From an uncultured Bacteroidales bacterium (GTDB lineage: Bacteria > Bacteroidota > Bacteroidia > Bacteroidales > Bacteroidaceae), in the NCBI GenBank assembly GCA_947303715.1, contig CAMYYY010000008.1, positions 1 to 64,000 of the forward strand: 64,000 bases of DNA, given 5' to 3'. The notes below the pieces were generated by a model. That model did no database searches. It was not told the DNA's origin and saw only the letters and a list, made by a program, of their open reading frames with translations. This document shows positions 54,756 through 64,000 of this stretch, in pieces (positions within the stretch are counted from its first letter, which is position 1; every line of letters begins with the position of its first letter). The position numbers and the translations under genes are program-made.

Positions 54756-56060
54756 ATGAAACGATTCAGCTACATTCTCCTCATCCTTGCTGCATTGATG
54801 GTCTCATGCGGCGGAAAAAAGAAAGTCCAGGAACCCGAGCCCTATCAGCCCGATTGGCATAGCGGCGTAGTCTATGAGATGAACGTCCGCCAGTATACCC
54901 CCGAGGGAACCTTCGATGCTGCCCGCAAGCAGCTGCCCCGCTTGCGCGATTTGGGCGTCGATATCGTATGGCTTATGCCCATTCATCCCATTGGTGAGAA
55001 GGGCCGCAAAGGTACGCTGGGCAGCTACTATGCCCCGCGGAACTACAAAGAGGTGAACCCCGAGTTTGGCACGATGGAAGATTTCGATGCCTTTTTGGCT
55101 GACGCTCACCAGCTGGGTATGCACGTCATCCTCGACTGGGTGGCCAACCACACCTCGCCTGATGCTGTCTGGATTGACGAGCATTTGAAGGACTGGTATC
55201 TGTTGGACGAGAAGGGCAATCCTGTCGTACAGTATGATTGGACGGATATCGCTCCGCTCGACTGGGAAAATCGTCCTGCCGACATGTGTGCCGCTATGGA
55301 AGATGCCATGCGCTTCTGGTTGGAGCGAGGTGTTGATGGCTTCCGCTGCGATGTTGCTCATCAGATTCCGGTAGCCTTCTGGAAACCCGTCTTCGACCGC
55401 TTCCGTGAGGACTTCCCCGATACCTATTATCTGGCTGAGGGTGAACGTCCCGATTTGCACGAAGCTTTCGATGCTTCGTATGCTTGGGAACTCCACCACC
55501 TGATGAACGATGTGGCGCAGGGCAAAAAGGCTGCAAAGGTGATTGCCTCCTATTTGCTGAAGGACGATTCTATTGCAAAGACTGTTCCCGGCCACTACTG
55601 GCGTCTTACCTTCACCAGCAATCACGACGAAAACAGCTGGGCCGGCACCGAAATGGAGCGCATGGGCGAATATCACCGCCTGCTGGGCATGCTTACATTC
55701 TTCATGCCTCATGGTCAGCCGCTCATCTATACCGGTCAGGAAGTGGGCTTCAACCATCGCTTTGAGTTCTTCGAAAAAGACGAGAGCCCCGATTGGAATT
55801 CGAGTACGAACGAAAACTACACGGATTTCTATACCTTCCTCTCCCAAATCCGTCATACCCATCCGGCTTTGGCCCCTGAGGCTCCCTTTGAGCTTATCCC
55901 TATTGACAACGACAGTTGTCTGGCCTTCCGCCGTATGGCAGGGACGGATACGGTCAGCGTCTTTGCCAACCTCTCCCATAGCCCTGTCACCTTCGAAGGC
56001 GACGAAATCCCGCCCACGAACGGCGTCATCAATTTCTCCAACGAGGACCCGAACTTATAA
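54756..56060 (+). CDS. GH13 alpha-amylase family lipoprotein
   Basis: VVYEMNVRQYTPEGTFDAARKQLPRLRDLGVDIVWLMPIHPIGEKGRKG; GVDGFRCDVAHQIP; FTSNHDENSW. Confidence 0.93.
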   Translation: MKRFSYILLILAALMVSCGGKKKVQEPEPYQPDWHSGVVYEMNVRQYTPEGTFDAARKQLPRLRDLGVDIVWLMPIHPIGEKGRKGTLGSYYAPRNYKEVNPEFGTMEDFDAFLADAHQLGMHVILDWVANHTSPDAVWIDEHLKDWYLLDEKGNPVVQYDWTDIAPLDWENRPADMCAAMEDAMRFWLERGVDGFRCDVAHQIPVAFWKPVFDRFREDFPDTYYLAEGERPDLHEAFDASYAWELHHLMNDVAQGKKAAKVIASYLLKDDSIAKTVPGHYWRLTFTSNHDENSWAGTEMERMGEYHRLLGMLTFFMPHGQPLIYTGQEVGFNHRFEFFEKDESPDWNSSTNENYTDFYTFLSQIRHTHPALAPEAPFELIPIDNDSCLAFRRMAGTDTVSVFANLSHSPVTFEGDEIPPTNGVINFSNEDPNL

Positions 56061-56095
56061 AAACTCCCGATTTGTCAGGTTTTCGTTCGGCTTGA

Positions 56096-56130
56096 CCTGT
56101 CTGAAACGGACTCTTCCCGTTTCAGACAGG
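56096..56130 (+). terminator. Intrinsic terminator
   Basis: cctgtctgaaacgg-actctt-cccgtttcagacagg. Confidence 0.85.
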
Positions 56131-56133
56131 ATC

Positions 56134-56190
56134 TTTCTCGGAAAAAATGCAAAATAATTTGCTTTTTCGCTTGGTTCGTCTTACCTTTGC
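56134..56190 (+). promoter_or_regulatory. Promoter cassette upstream of purB
   Basis: ttctcggaaaaaatgcaaaataatttgctttttcgcttggttcgtcttacctttgc; -7 TAccTTTG. Confidence 0.6.
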
Positions 56191-56236
56191 AGCCGATTTT
56201 CAATAATAGGATAACGAAGACTATCACAAAACAGCC

Positions 56237-57562
56237 ATGACACTAAATGAGCTTACGGCCATATCGCCTATTGACGGACGATACAGAGCCAAGACCGACC
56301 GCCTGAGCCTCTATTTTTCGGAATACGCCCTTATCCGCTACCGCGTCCGCGTGGAGTGTGAGTATTTTGTGGCGCTGATGGCACAGCTGCATCCGGAACT
56401 GACGTTTGACGTCACCCCCATCTGGCAGCAGTTCACGGAGGACGATGCCCGTCGGGTCAAGGAATTTGAGTCCGTGACGAATCACGATGTCAAGGCTGTG
56501 GAGTATTTCTTGAAGGAACGCTTCGATCAGCATCCTGAATGGGTACCTTACAAGGAGTTTATCCATTTCGGGCTGACGTCGCAGGACATCAACAATACGT
56601 CCGTTCCTCTCTCCGTGAAAGAAGCTCTTGCGGAAGTCTATTATCCTTTATTGGAGGAGCTCATCGGCCAGCTTGAGACGTATGCTGAGCAATGGAAGGA
56701 TATTCCCATGCTGGCCCGCACACATGGACAGCCTGCTTCGCCCACCCGTTTGGGCAAGGAAATCAGGGTGTTTTCCTATAGGCTTCGTCAGCAGCTGGAC
56801 GTGCTGAAGGCGTTGCCCATCACGGCAAAGTTCGGCGGGGCGACGGGTAACTTCAATGCCCATCACGTGGCTTATCCCGATGTCGATTGGGTGGCTTTTG
56901 CTAACCGTTTCGTCCGCGAGTCGCTTGGGCTTCAGCGTGAGCAATATACGACGCAGATTTCCAACTACGATTTCCTCGGCGCCATCTTCGATGCCATGAA
57001 ACGCATCAATACCATCATGATAGACATGAACCGCGATTTCTGGCAATATATTTCGATGGATTACTTCAAGCAGCAGATTAAGGCTGGCGAGGTTGGCTCT
57101 AGTGCTATGCCTCATAAGGTGAACCCCATCGACTTCGAGAATGCCGAGGGCAATCTGGGTGTGGCGAATGCCATTCTGGAACATCTGGCTACAAAACTGC
57201 CCGTTTCCCGCCTGCAACGCGACCTTACCGATTCTACCGTGCTGCGTAATGTGGGCGTTCCTTTCGGCCACATCGTCATTGCCGTCCAGAGCTCGCTTAA
57301 AGGTTTGCGTAAGCTTATTCTTAATGAGGAAGCCATACATCGTGATCTCGATGGCCAATGGAATGTGGTAGCTGAGGCCGTGCAGACCATTCTGCGCCGC
57401 GAAGGCTATCCCCATCCTTACGAAACCCTCAAGGCGCTCACCCGCACGAATAGTCGCGTGACAGAAGAATCCATGCATGCCTTTATTGAAACGCTGGAGG
57501 TTTCCGAAGCCGTGAAGGCCGAACTCCTTCGCATCACCCCCGACAATTATACGGGGATATAA
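56237..57562 (+). CDS. purB: Adenylosuccinate lyase
   Basis: LTAISPIDGRYRAKTDRLSLYFSEYALIRYRVRVE; GSSAMPHKVNPIDFENAEGNL. Confidence 0.97.
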   Translation: MTLNELTAISPIDGRYRAKTDRLSLYFSEYALIRYRVRVECEYFVALMAQLHPELTFDVTPIWQQFTEDDARRVKEFESVTNHDVKAVEYFLKERFDQHPEWVPYKEFIHFGLTSQDINNTSVPLSVKEALAEVYYPLLEELIGQLETYAEQWKDIPMLARTHGQPASPTRLGKEIRVFSYRLRQQLDVLKALPITAKFGGATGNFNAHHVAYPDVDWVAFANRFVRESLGLQREQYTTQISNYDFLGAIFDAMKRINTIMIDMNRDFWQYISMDYFKQQIKAGEVGSSAMPHKVNPIDFENAEGNLGVANAILEHLATKLPVSRLQRDLTDSTVLRNVGVPFGHIVIAVQSSLKGLRKLILNEEAIHRDLDGQWNVVAEAVQTILRREGYPHPYETLKALTRTNSRVTEESMHAFIETLEVSEAVKAELLRITPDNYTGI

Positions 57563-57634
57563 TTCATCATTATTTTAACAACAAACGAAGGCCGTGAGGC
57601 CCCGAAATTAATAACGTAAAAACAAAAAACAACA

Positions 57635-59053
57635 ATGTCAACAGAAGAAGAAAAGACCTTCATTGAAAACGCATCCAATAATGCTCCTGAAGGCAGCGCC
57701 GAAGGCGATCAGCAACCCGAACGTCGTCCCCGCTTCACTCGTGCAACTGGCGATGAACGCCAACCCCGTCCCCGTTTCACCCGCGAGGGTGGCGCACCCC
57801 GTTACCAGAGGGTAGAACGCCCTCAGCGTCCCTATCAGCCGCGCCCCTATGGCGAGGGTCAACGTCCCTATGGTGAGGGTCAGCCGCGTCCTTATGGCGA
57901 CCGCCCACAACGTTTCTATCAGAACGAAGGGCAGCATCCTTATGGTGAGAATCAGCGTCCCTATCAGGGCGAGCCGCGTCCTTATCGTGAACGTCGTCCC
58001 TATCAAGGCGAAGGCCAGCGCCCCTATGGTGAAGGCCGTCCTTATGGCGAGGGTCAGCAGCGTTCCTACGACCGCCCACAGCGTCCTTATCAGCCTCGCT
58101 ACAACCGTGATGACTATGCACAACGTCCGCAGCGTCCCTATCAGCCTCGTTATGAACAGGGCAATAGTTGGGAAAGTCAGCCCGATGAGGGTAACCGCAT
58201 GCCCCGTCGTCCCTACGGTGGCGACAACTATCGCCCCCAGGGATTCAGAGGCCCGAAGAAGAAAGCCGGCTACAGCGAGAAGTACAATAAGAAAAAGCAG
58301 ATTCACTATACGGAAGAGTACGTTGATCCCAACGAGCCCATCCGTCTGAACAAATACCTTGCCAATGCAGGCGTCTGCTCACGTCGCGAAGCCGATGAGT
58401 TCATGGCTGCGGGTGTGGTTACCGTTAATGGTCAGGTTGTCACGGAGCTCGGCACCAAGGTGAAGCGTGGCGACGAAGTCCGTTTCCACGATCAGCTCGT
58501 CAGCATCGAGCGCAAGATCTACATCCTGCTCAACAAGCCGAAGGATTGCGTTACTACCGTCGATGATCCGCAGGAGCGCAAGACTGTCATGGACTATGTG
58601 AAGGGTGCTTGCAAGGAGCGCATCTATCCCGTCGGCCGTCTCGACCGCAATACCACGGGCGTGCTTCTGCTCACCAACGATGGCGAGATGGCTTCGAAGC
58701 TCACGCATCCCAGTTTCATGAAGAAAAAGGTGTATCATGCCCGTCTTGACAAGGCTATCCCCGTCGAGGATTTGGAGAAGTTGCTGAACGGTATTGAATT
58801 GGAGGATGGCGTCATCCGTTGCGATGCAGTCAGCTATACCCAGACCGATACCGACCACACGCAGGTAGGCCTTGAGATCCACTCCGGCCGCAACCGTATC
58901 GTGCGCCGCATGTTCGAGGCTCTCGGCTACCACGTCGTCCGTCTTGACCGTACGCAGTTCGCTGGCCTCACGAAGAAGAACCTGCGTCGTGGCGATTGGC
59001 GTTTCCTTACCGAGAAGGAAGTCAACATGCTCCGCATGGGTGCCTACGAATAA
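57635..59053 (+). CDS. RluB-like pseudouridine synthase with long disordered Arg/Pro/Tyr/Gly-rich N-terminus
   Basis: S4 domain IRLNKYLANAGVCSRREADEFM; YPVGRLDRNTTGVLLLTNDGEMASKLTHPSF; N-terminal RPYGEGQ-type repeats. Confidence 0.93.
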   Translation: MSTEEEKTFIENASNNAPEGSAEGDQQPERRPRFTRATGDERQPRPRFTREGGAPRYQRVERPQRPYQPRPYGEGQRPYGEGQPRPYGDRPQRFYQNEGQHPYGENQRPYQGEPRPYRERRPYQGEGQRPYGEGRPYGEGQQRSYDRPQRPYQPRYNRDDYAQRPQRPYQPRYEQGNSWESQPDEGNRMPRRPYGGDNYRPQGFRGPKKKAGYSEKYNKKKQIHYTEEYVDPNEPIRLNKYLANAGVCSRREADEFMAAGVVTVNGQVVTELGTKVKRGDEVRFHDQLVSIERKIYILLNKPKDCVTTVDDPQERKTVMDYVKGACKERIYPVGRLDRNTTGVLLLTNDGEMASKLTHPSFMKKKVYHARLDKAIPVEDLEKLLNGIELEDGVIRCDAVSYTQTDTDHTQVGLEIHSGRNRIVRRMFEALGYHVVRLDRTQFAGLTKKNLRRGDWRFLTEKEVNMLRMGAYE

Positions 59054-59079
59054 ATGAAGAATGATAAATGATGAATAAA
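59052..59079. repeat. Heptamer tandem repeat (RAATGAT)n between the RluB-like gene and asnS
   Basis: aaatgaa|gaatgat|aaatgat|gaataaa. Confidence 0.65.
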
Positions 59080-59084
59080 GAGCT

Positions 59085-60479
59085 ATGAAACGTACAAAGA
59101 TCTCTGACCTGCTGAAGTCGCCCGCTTTTGGCACAACGGTCACGGTAATGGGTTGGGTGCGCACGCGCCGCGGTAGCAAGGCTGTCAGCTTTATCGCCCT
59201 CAACGACGGTTCCACCATCAACAACATCCAGATTGTGGCTGACCTCGCCAAGTTCGACGAAGAACTGATGAAGGACATCACTACTGGCGCATGCCTTAGT
59301 GTTGAAGGCCTGCTGGTGGAGAGCGTTGGCTCTGGACAGGCGGCTGAGATTCAGGCTACCCGCATCGATGTCCTTGGTACTTGCGACAACACCTATCCTT
59401 TGCAGAAGAAGGGTCACTCCATGGAGTTCCTCCGCGAGGTGGCTCACTTGCGTCCGCGTACCAACACGTTTGGCGCCGTCTTCCGCATCCGTCACCACAT
59501 GGCGATGGCCATCCATACCTTCTTCCATGAGAAGGGATTCTATTATTTCCACGCTCCCCTCATTACCGCCAGCGATTGTGAAGGCGCCGGACAGATGTTC
59601 CAGGTGACGACGATGAATCTCTACGACCTGAAGAAGAACGAGGACGGCAGTATCGATTACTCCGACGACTTCTTCGGTCGCCAGACCAGCCTTACCGTCA
59701 GCGGACAGCTGGAGGGCGAACTTGCTGCTACGGCTCTGGGTGCCATCTATACTTTCGGCCCCACCTTCCGCGCCGAGAACAGCAACACCCCGCGCCACCT
59801 TGCCGAGTTCTGGATGATTGAGCCTGAGATGGCCTTCTACGACCTTGACGACCTTACCGAACTGGAGGAAGAGTTTATCAAGTATTGCGTTCGCTGGGCC
59901 CTCGACCATTGTGCTGACGACCTCGCCTTCCTGAATAAGATGGTTGACCCGGGTTTGCTGGAGCGTCTGAACCACGTGGTGGAGACTCCGTTTGTCCGCC
60001 TTCCCTATACCGAGGGCATCCGCATTCTTGAGGAGGCCATCAAGGGTGGACACAAGTTTGAGTTCCCCGTCTATTGGGGCTGCGACCTTGCCTCCGAGCA
60101 TGAGCGCTTTCTGGTGGAGCACCACTTCAAGGCGCCCGTCATCATGACCGACTATCCGAAAGAAATCAAGGCCTTCTACATGAAGCAGAATGCCGACGGC
60201 AAGACCGTTCAGGGTACCGACGTTCTTTTCCCGCAGATTGGCGAAATCATCGGCGGTAGCGTTCGTGAGGAGAACTACGACAAGCTGATGGCCCGTATCG
60301 AAGAACTCCACATCCCCATGAAGGACATGTGGTGGTATCTCGACACGCGTCGCTACGGCACTTGCCCGCACGCTGGCTTCGGCCTCGGCTTCGAGCGTCT
60401 GCTCCTCTTCGTTACCGGCATGCAGAACATCCGCGACGTCATCCCCTTCCCCCGCACTCCGGGCAACGCCTCGTTCTAA
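59085..60479 (+). CDS. asnS: Asparaginyl-tRNA synthetase
   Basis: [79 protein letters not shown]. Confidence 0.97.
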   Translation: MKRTKISDLLKSPAFGTTVTVMGWVRTRRGSKAVSFIALNDGSTINNIQIVADLAKFDEELMKDITTGACLSVEGLLVESVGSGQAAEIQATRIDVLGTCDNTYPLQKKGHSMEFLREVAHLRPRTNTFGAVFRIRHHMAMAIHTFFHEKGFYYFHAPLITASDCEGAGQMFQVTTMNLYDLKKNEDGSIDYSDDFFGRQTSLTVSGQLEGELAATALGAIYTFGPTFRAENSNTPRHLAEFWMIEPEMAFYDLDDLTELEEEFIKYCVRWALDHCADDLAFLNKMVDPGLLERLNHVVETPFVRLPYTEGIRILEEAIKGGHKFEFPVYWGCDLASEHERFLVEHHFKAPVIMTDYPKEIKAFYMKQNADGKTVQGTDVLFPQIGEIIGGSVREENYDKLMARIEELHIPMKDMWWYLDTRRYGTCPHAGFGLGFERLLLFVTGMQNIRDVIPFPRTPGNASF

Positions 60480-60514
60480 GGCATATTGACATTCTATTCT
60501 CCTTTTGGAGTGAA

Positions 60515-60550
60515 GCGTTTAGGGGTTTTCGGACTTCTAAACGTTTTTTT
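60515..60550 (+). terminator. Intrinsic terminator after asnS
   Basis: gcgtttag-gggttttcggactt-ctaaacgttttttt. Confidence 0.7.
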
Positions 60551-60586
60551 ATATAGCAGTAAATAAATAATTAATCCAAAAACAAT

Positions 60587-62878
60587 ATGCGAAAGATGAA
60601 AGCAAGGTTTTTCCTCGTAGCCGTACTGACGGCAATAGTGCTGCCGTTGTCGGCGGCGGGTAAAAATAAACTGGTGGGCTACGCCAACTCACTTCAAGGG
60701 ACGGACAGCAACTTTGGCCTCAGTAACGGTAATACATACCCCACCGTTGGGCAGCCGTTCGCCATGCACCTATGGTCAGCACAGACGGGCCGCAACGGCG
60801 ATGGATGGAAATACACCTATGCCGCCACTACCATTCGCGGCTTTGGTCAGACGCACCAATGCAGCCCTTGGGTGGGCGACTATGCGTGGTTCTCCTTCAT
60901 GCCCGTCGTCGGCAGTCTGCGTGTGGGCGAAGAGGAACGCCAGGCCGCCTTCAGCCACGATAATGAGACGGCGCACCCCGACTACTATTCCGTCACCTTC
61001 GACAACGGCATGCGCACGGAGATGACTTCTACCGAGCGTTGCGGGCATCTCCGCTTCTCGTTCCCCAAGGGCGAGGATGCCTGGATAGTTATCGATGGCT
61101 ATAAGGATCACGCCGGCTGGACCATCGACCCCGAAACGCGGACAGTAAGCGGATGGGTGGACAACGTCACATGGATCAACAACCGCTCGACGTGGCGTTG
61201 CCATATCTACATGCAGTTCGACAAACCGTTTGAGGCCTACGGCACGTGGGACAACCGCACGAATACCGTCATCGAGGGCGTGCTGAGTGAAAAGGGCTCT
61301 GGTGTGGGCGTTTGGCTGAAGTTCAAGCCTGGCACGAAGGTGCAGGTGCGCACGGCTTCGTCGTACATCAGCCCTGAGCAGGCCCGCCTGACGTGGCAGC
61401 AGGAAGTAGGGAAGGACCGCAACTTCGACGCTACGCGTAAGCGTGCGGCAGCGGCGTGGAACCAGCTCTTCGGCCGTGTGCTCGTAGAGGGCGCCTCCGA
61501 CGAGGAGATGCAGACGTTCTACAGCTGCCTGTTCCGTGCCAACCTCTTCTCGCGCAAGTTCTTCGAGTATAAGGAAGATGGTACTCCTTATTATTATAGT
61601 CCTTACGACGGAAAGATTCACGATGGATACATGTATACCGACAACGGCCTGTGGGATACCTTCCGCTCGCAGTTCCCCCTGACGAACCTCCTTCATCCCA
61701 CGCAGCAGGGACAGTATATGCAGGCGATTCTTCAGGCGCAGCAGGAGTGCGGCTGGCTGCCTGCCTGGTCATGTCCGGGCGAGAGCGGCGGCATGCTTGG
61801 CAACCACGCTATCTCGTTATTGGCGGATGCCTGGGTCAAAGGTATCCGTACCTTCGACCCTGCGCAAGCCTTGGAGGCCTACGCCCACGAAGCCATGAAC
61901 AAAGGCCCTTGGGGTGGTGCCAACGGACGTGCCGGATGGAAGGAGTACTGGCAGTTGGGCTACGTCTCCTATCCCGAGTCGATGGGCAGCACGTCGCAGA
62001 CGCAGGAGTATGCCTACGACGACTTCTGCGCATGGCAGCTCGCCCGCGCTACCGGCAACGCGTTCTATGAGGAGGTCTTCGGACGCGTGATGTTCAACTA
62101 TCGCAACGTCTTCGACACCAAGACCGGTTTCATGCGAGGCCGCGACATCAAGGGCCGTTGGACGGAGCCCTTCGATCCCATCGAGTGGGGTGGCCCCTAT
62201 TGCGAGGGCAATGCCTGGCACTACAACTGGAGCGTCTTCCACGATGTGCAGGGACTTATCGACCTCTACGGAAGTGACGAAGCCTTCGTCCGCAAGCTCG
62301 ACTCCGTCTGGACGGAACCCAACGACGTCCACGTCGGCACCTATGGTGGAATGATTCACGAGATGAAGGAGATGCAGCTGGCTGAGATGGGGCAGTACGC
62401 TCATGGTAACCAGCCCATCCAGCACATGCCCTACCTCTACTGCTACGCCGGTCAGCCTTGGAAGACGCAGAAGCACGTCCGCGATATCATGACGCGCCTC
62501 TATGATGCGACTCCGCAGGGCTATCCGGGCGACGAGGACCAGGGCGGTATGTCGTCGTGGTTCGTGCTCAGCGCCCTCGGCCTTTATGCCGTCTGCCCGG
62601 GCACCGACCAGTATGCTATCGGCTCGCCCCTCTATCCGAAGGTCACCCTCACGCTCGAGAACGGCAACCGCTTCGTCATCGAAGCTGTCGATAACAACGC
62701 CGACAACGTCTATATCCAGAGCGCCACGCTCAACGGCATGCCTCTTGAGAAGAACTGGATCACGTACGCCGACATCATGGCGGGCGGTACCCTGCGCATG
62801 CAGATGGGGCCGAAGCCCAACACTACCCGTTGCACCTCCAAGGCTGCAGCCCCCTTCTCCGTTTCGAACGTATTTTAA
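60587..62878 (+). CDS. GH92 family alpha-1,2-mannosidase
   Basis: LWDTFRSQFPLTNLLHPTQQGQYMQAILQAQQECGWLPAWSCPGESGGMLGNHAISLLADAWVKGIRTFD; GYPGDEDQGGMSSWFVLSALGLYAVCPGTDQY. Confidence 0.95.
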   Translation: MRKMKARFFLVAVLTAIVLPLSAAGKNKLVGYANSLQGTDSNFGLSNGNTYPTVGQPFAMHLWSAQTGRNGDGWKYTYAATTIRGFGQTHQCSPWVGDYAWFSFMPVVGSLRVGEEERQAAFSHDNETAHPDYYSVTFDNGMRTEMTSTERCGHLRFSFPKGEDAWIVIDGYKDHAGWTIDPETRTVSGWVDNVTWINNRSTWRCHIYMQFDKPFEAYGTWDNRTNTVIEGVLSEKGSGVGVWLKFKPGTKVQVRTASSYISPEQARLTWQQEVGKDRNFDATRKRAAAAWNQLFGRVLVEGASDEEMQTFYSCLFRANLFSRKFFEYKEDGTPYYYSPYDGKIHDGYMYTDNGLWDTFRSQFPLTNLLHPTQQGQYMQAILQAQQECGWLPAWSCPGESGGMLGNHAISLLADAWVKGIRTFDPAQALEAYAHEAMNKGPWGGANGRAGWKEYWQLGYVSYPESMGSTSQTQEYAYDDFCAWQLARATGNAFYEEVFGRVMFNYRNVFDTKTGFMRGRDIKGRWTEPFDPIEWGGPYCEGNAWHYNWSVFHDVQGLIDLYGSDEAFVRKLDSVWTEPNDVHVGTYGGMIHEMKEMQLAEMGQYAHGNQPIQHMPYLYCYAGQPWKTQKHVRDIMTRLYDATPQGYPGDEDQGGMSSWFVLSALGLYAVCPGTDQYAIGSPLYPKVTLTLENGNRFVIEAVDNNADNVYIQSATLNGMPLEKNWITYADIMAGGTLRMQMGPKPNTTRCTSKAAAPFSVSNVF

Positions 62879-62903
62879 AAAGGTAAGGACACCATAGGGT
62901 AGG

Positions 62904-62926
62904 GACGCGGATTCCGCGTCCCTATT
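62904..62926 (+). terminator. Palindromic element / possible terminator (GGGACGCGGATTCCGCGTCCC)
   Basis: tagggacgcggattccgcgtcccta followed by T-rich sequence; resembles the palindrome at 22664. Confidence 0.65.
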
Positions 62927-62977
62927 GTATTTTGTGGATTCATGTGAAATGACATCTCTACTAAAAAACATGCTGAT

Positions 62978-63060
62978 TATAGGTACGCTGCGCTTAGGAA
63001 AAAATCAAAAAAACTTGCTGATTTATTTGTTTTTTCTCTCAGCTTGCAGTACCTTTGCAA
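62978..63060 (+). promoter_or_regulatory. Promoter cassette upstream of rplM
   Basis: ttataggtacgctgcgcttaggaaaaaatcaaaaaaacttgctgatttatttgttttttctctcagcttgcagtacctttgcaa; -33 TTTG, -7 TAccTTTG. Confidence 0.65.
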
Positions 63061-63061
63061 G

Positions 63062-63249
63062 CCGATTATTATCTGCCTTTGAATAAAAGGCTAAGAATGA
63101 GCGTGCTAAGTGAAAATCGAGGCACTCCGCAGATGTGTATTAGCCTGCGCACTACGGATGAAAACGCTCAGGGCAAGGGTGGACCGTGAGGCCTGCCGGC
63201 GCAAAGAACGAAGAAAAAAAAGAAAGTAGTAACAAGTAAAAAGAACGAA
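63062..63249 (+). promoter_or_regulatory. Candidate structured 5' leader of rplM-rpsI
   Basis: About 185-nt untranslated region after a clear promoter; TGAGCGT...ACGCTCA closing stem around about 60 nt; possible autoregulatory ribosomal-protein leader. Confidence 0.45.
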
Positions 63250-63711
63250 ATGGACACATTAAGTTACAAGACCGTATCGGTGAACCGCGTGACTGCCACC
63301 AAGGAATGGGTGGTTGTCGATGCTACCGATCAAGTCCTCGGTCGCCTTGGCACAAAGGTTGCCAAATTGCTGCGAGGCAAGTACAAACCCAACTTCACCC
63401 CCCATGTGGATTGCGGCGACAACGTGATTATCATCAATGCCGACAAGGTGCGCCTGACCGGCAACAAGTGGAACGACCGCGTCTATCTGCGCTACTCGGG
63501 CTATCCTGGTGGCCAGTATGAATACTCGCCCGCCGAGCTGATGGCTCGTCCCCGTGGTGCTGAACGTCTGGTGAAGAAGGTCGTCAAGGGCATGCTCCCC
63601 AAGAACAAGCTGGGTGCGCGTCAGCTCGACAACCTGTTCGTGTATGAAGGTGCTGAGCATCCCCATCAGGCTCAGAACCCCAAGGCAATCGATATTAACA
63701 CGCTCAAATAA
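63250..63711 (+). CDS. rplM: 50S ribosomal protein L13
   Basis: EWVVVDATDQVLGRLGTKVAKLLRGKYKPNFTPHVDCGDNVIIINADKVRLTGNK. Confidence 0.98.
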   Translation: MDTLSYKTVSVNRVTATKEWVVVDATDQVLGRLGTKVAKLLRGKYKPNFTPHVDCGDNVIIINADKVRLTGNKWNDRVYLRYSGYPGGQYEYSPAELMARPRGAERLVKKVVKGMLPKNKLGARQLDNLFVYEGAEHPHQAQNPKAIDINTLK

Positions 63712-63720
63712 ACAGAAACA

Positions 63721-64000
63721 ATGGAAGTAGTAAATGCATTAGGCAGACGCAAGAGCGCTGTTGCCCGAGTATATGTTAAGGAAGGCAACGGACAGATCAC
63801 CATCAACAAGCGTGACTTGGCGCAGTATTTCCCCTCCACCATCCTGCAGTACGTGGTGAAGCAGCCGCTGAACAAGCTGGAGGTTGCTGAGAAGTACGAC
63901 ATCAACGTGAACGTCTTCGGCGGCGGTTTCACGGGCCAGAGCCAGGCTATCCGTCTGGGCATCGCCCGCGCGCTGGTGAAGATCAACCCCGACGACAAGA
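63721..64000 (+). CDS. rpsI: 30S ribosomal protein S9 (truncated by window end)
   Basis: MEVVNALGRRKSAVARVYVKEGNGQITINKRDLAQYFPSTILQYVVKQPLNKLE. Confidence 0.97.
   Translation, partial: MEVVNALGRRKSAVARVYVKEGNGQITINKRDLAQYFPSTILQYVVKQPLNKLEVAEKYDINVNVFGGGFTGQSQAIRLGIARALVKINPDDK

Overview
This 64 kb window is ordinary-looking chromosome from a Bacteroidales bacterium, most like Prevotella. The evidence is TAnnTTTG promoters, SusC/SusD pairs and GxYIxxGxKVxxK C-terminal sorting tails. The clear content is: a BspA-like LRR protein with cohesin- and dockerin-like modules; an adjacent cohesin-like protein; a DUF4143-type ATPase; tRNA-Ala(CGC) and tRNA-Ser(TGA); MutS2; an SDR; a lipoprotein flavodoxin; GH35; PepD; a flippase-like protein; RsmA; MgtE; a DUF349 protein; an M64 peptidase; a Sus-like starch locus (MFS, SusC, SusD, an 8-repeat SusE-like protein, and later a SusG-like GH13, GH53 and GH13); a His/Cys-rich metal permease with a Fur-family regulator; an M6 protease; PurB; an RluB-like pseudouridine synthase; AsnS; GH92; RplM; and partial RpsI. 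No CRISPR array, prophage, restriction or defence island was recognised. The observations most worth following up are: (1) a two-gene module seen twice, in which a secreted protein with a shared 'NTLCLPF' C-terminal domain is followed by a 56-59 aa peptide of one family (one copy is too short for the ORF track); (2) a dispersed family of intergenic arrays with an exact 21-nt period at five loci; (3) octamer (AGTCAACA)n repeats inserted in-frame in four unrelated genes, always in the same orientation and giving QQVNESTSQQ-like peptides; (4) long inverted repeats whose arms are made of short tandem repeats around AT-rich cores; and (5) a recurring promoter cassette upstream of at least four unrelated genes. 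All calls come from reading the sequence and the supplied translations; no database search was run.
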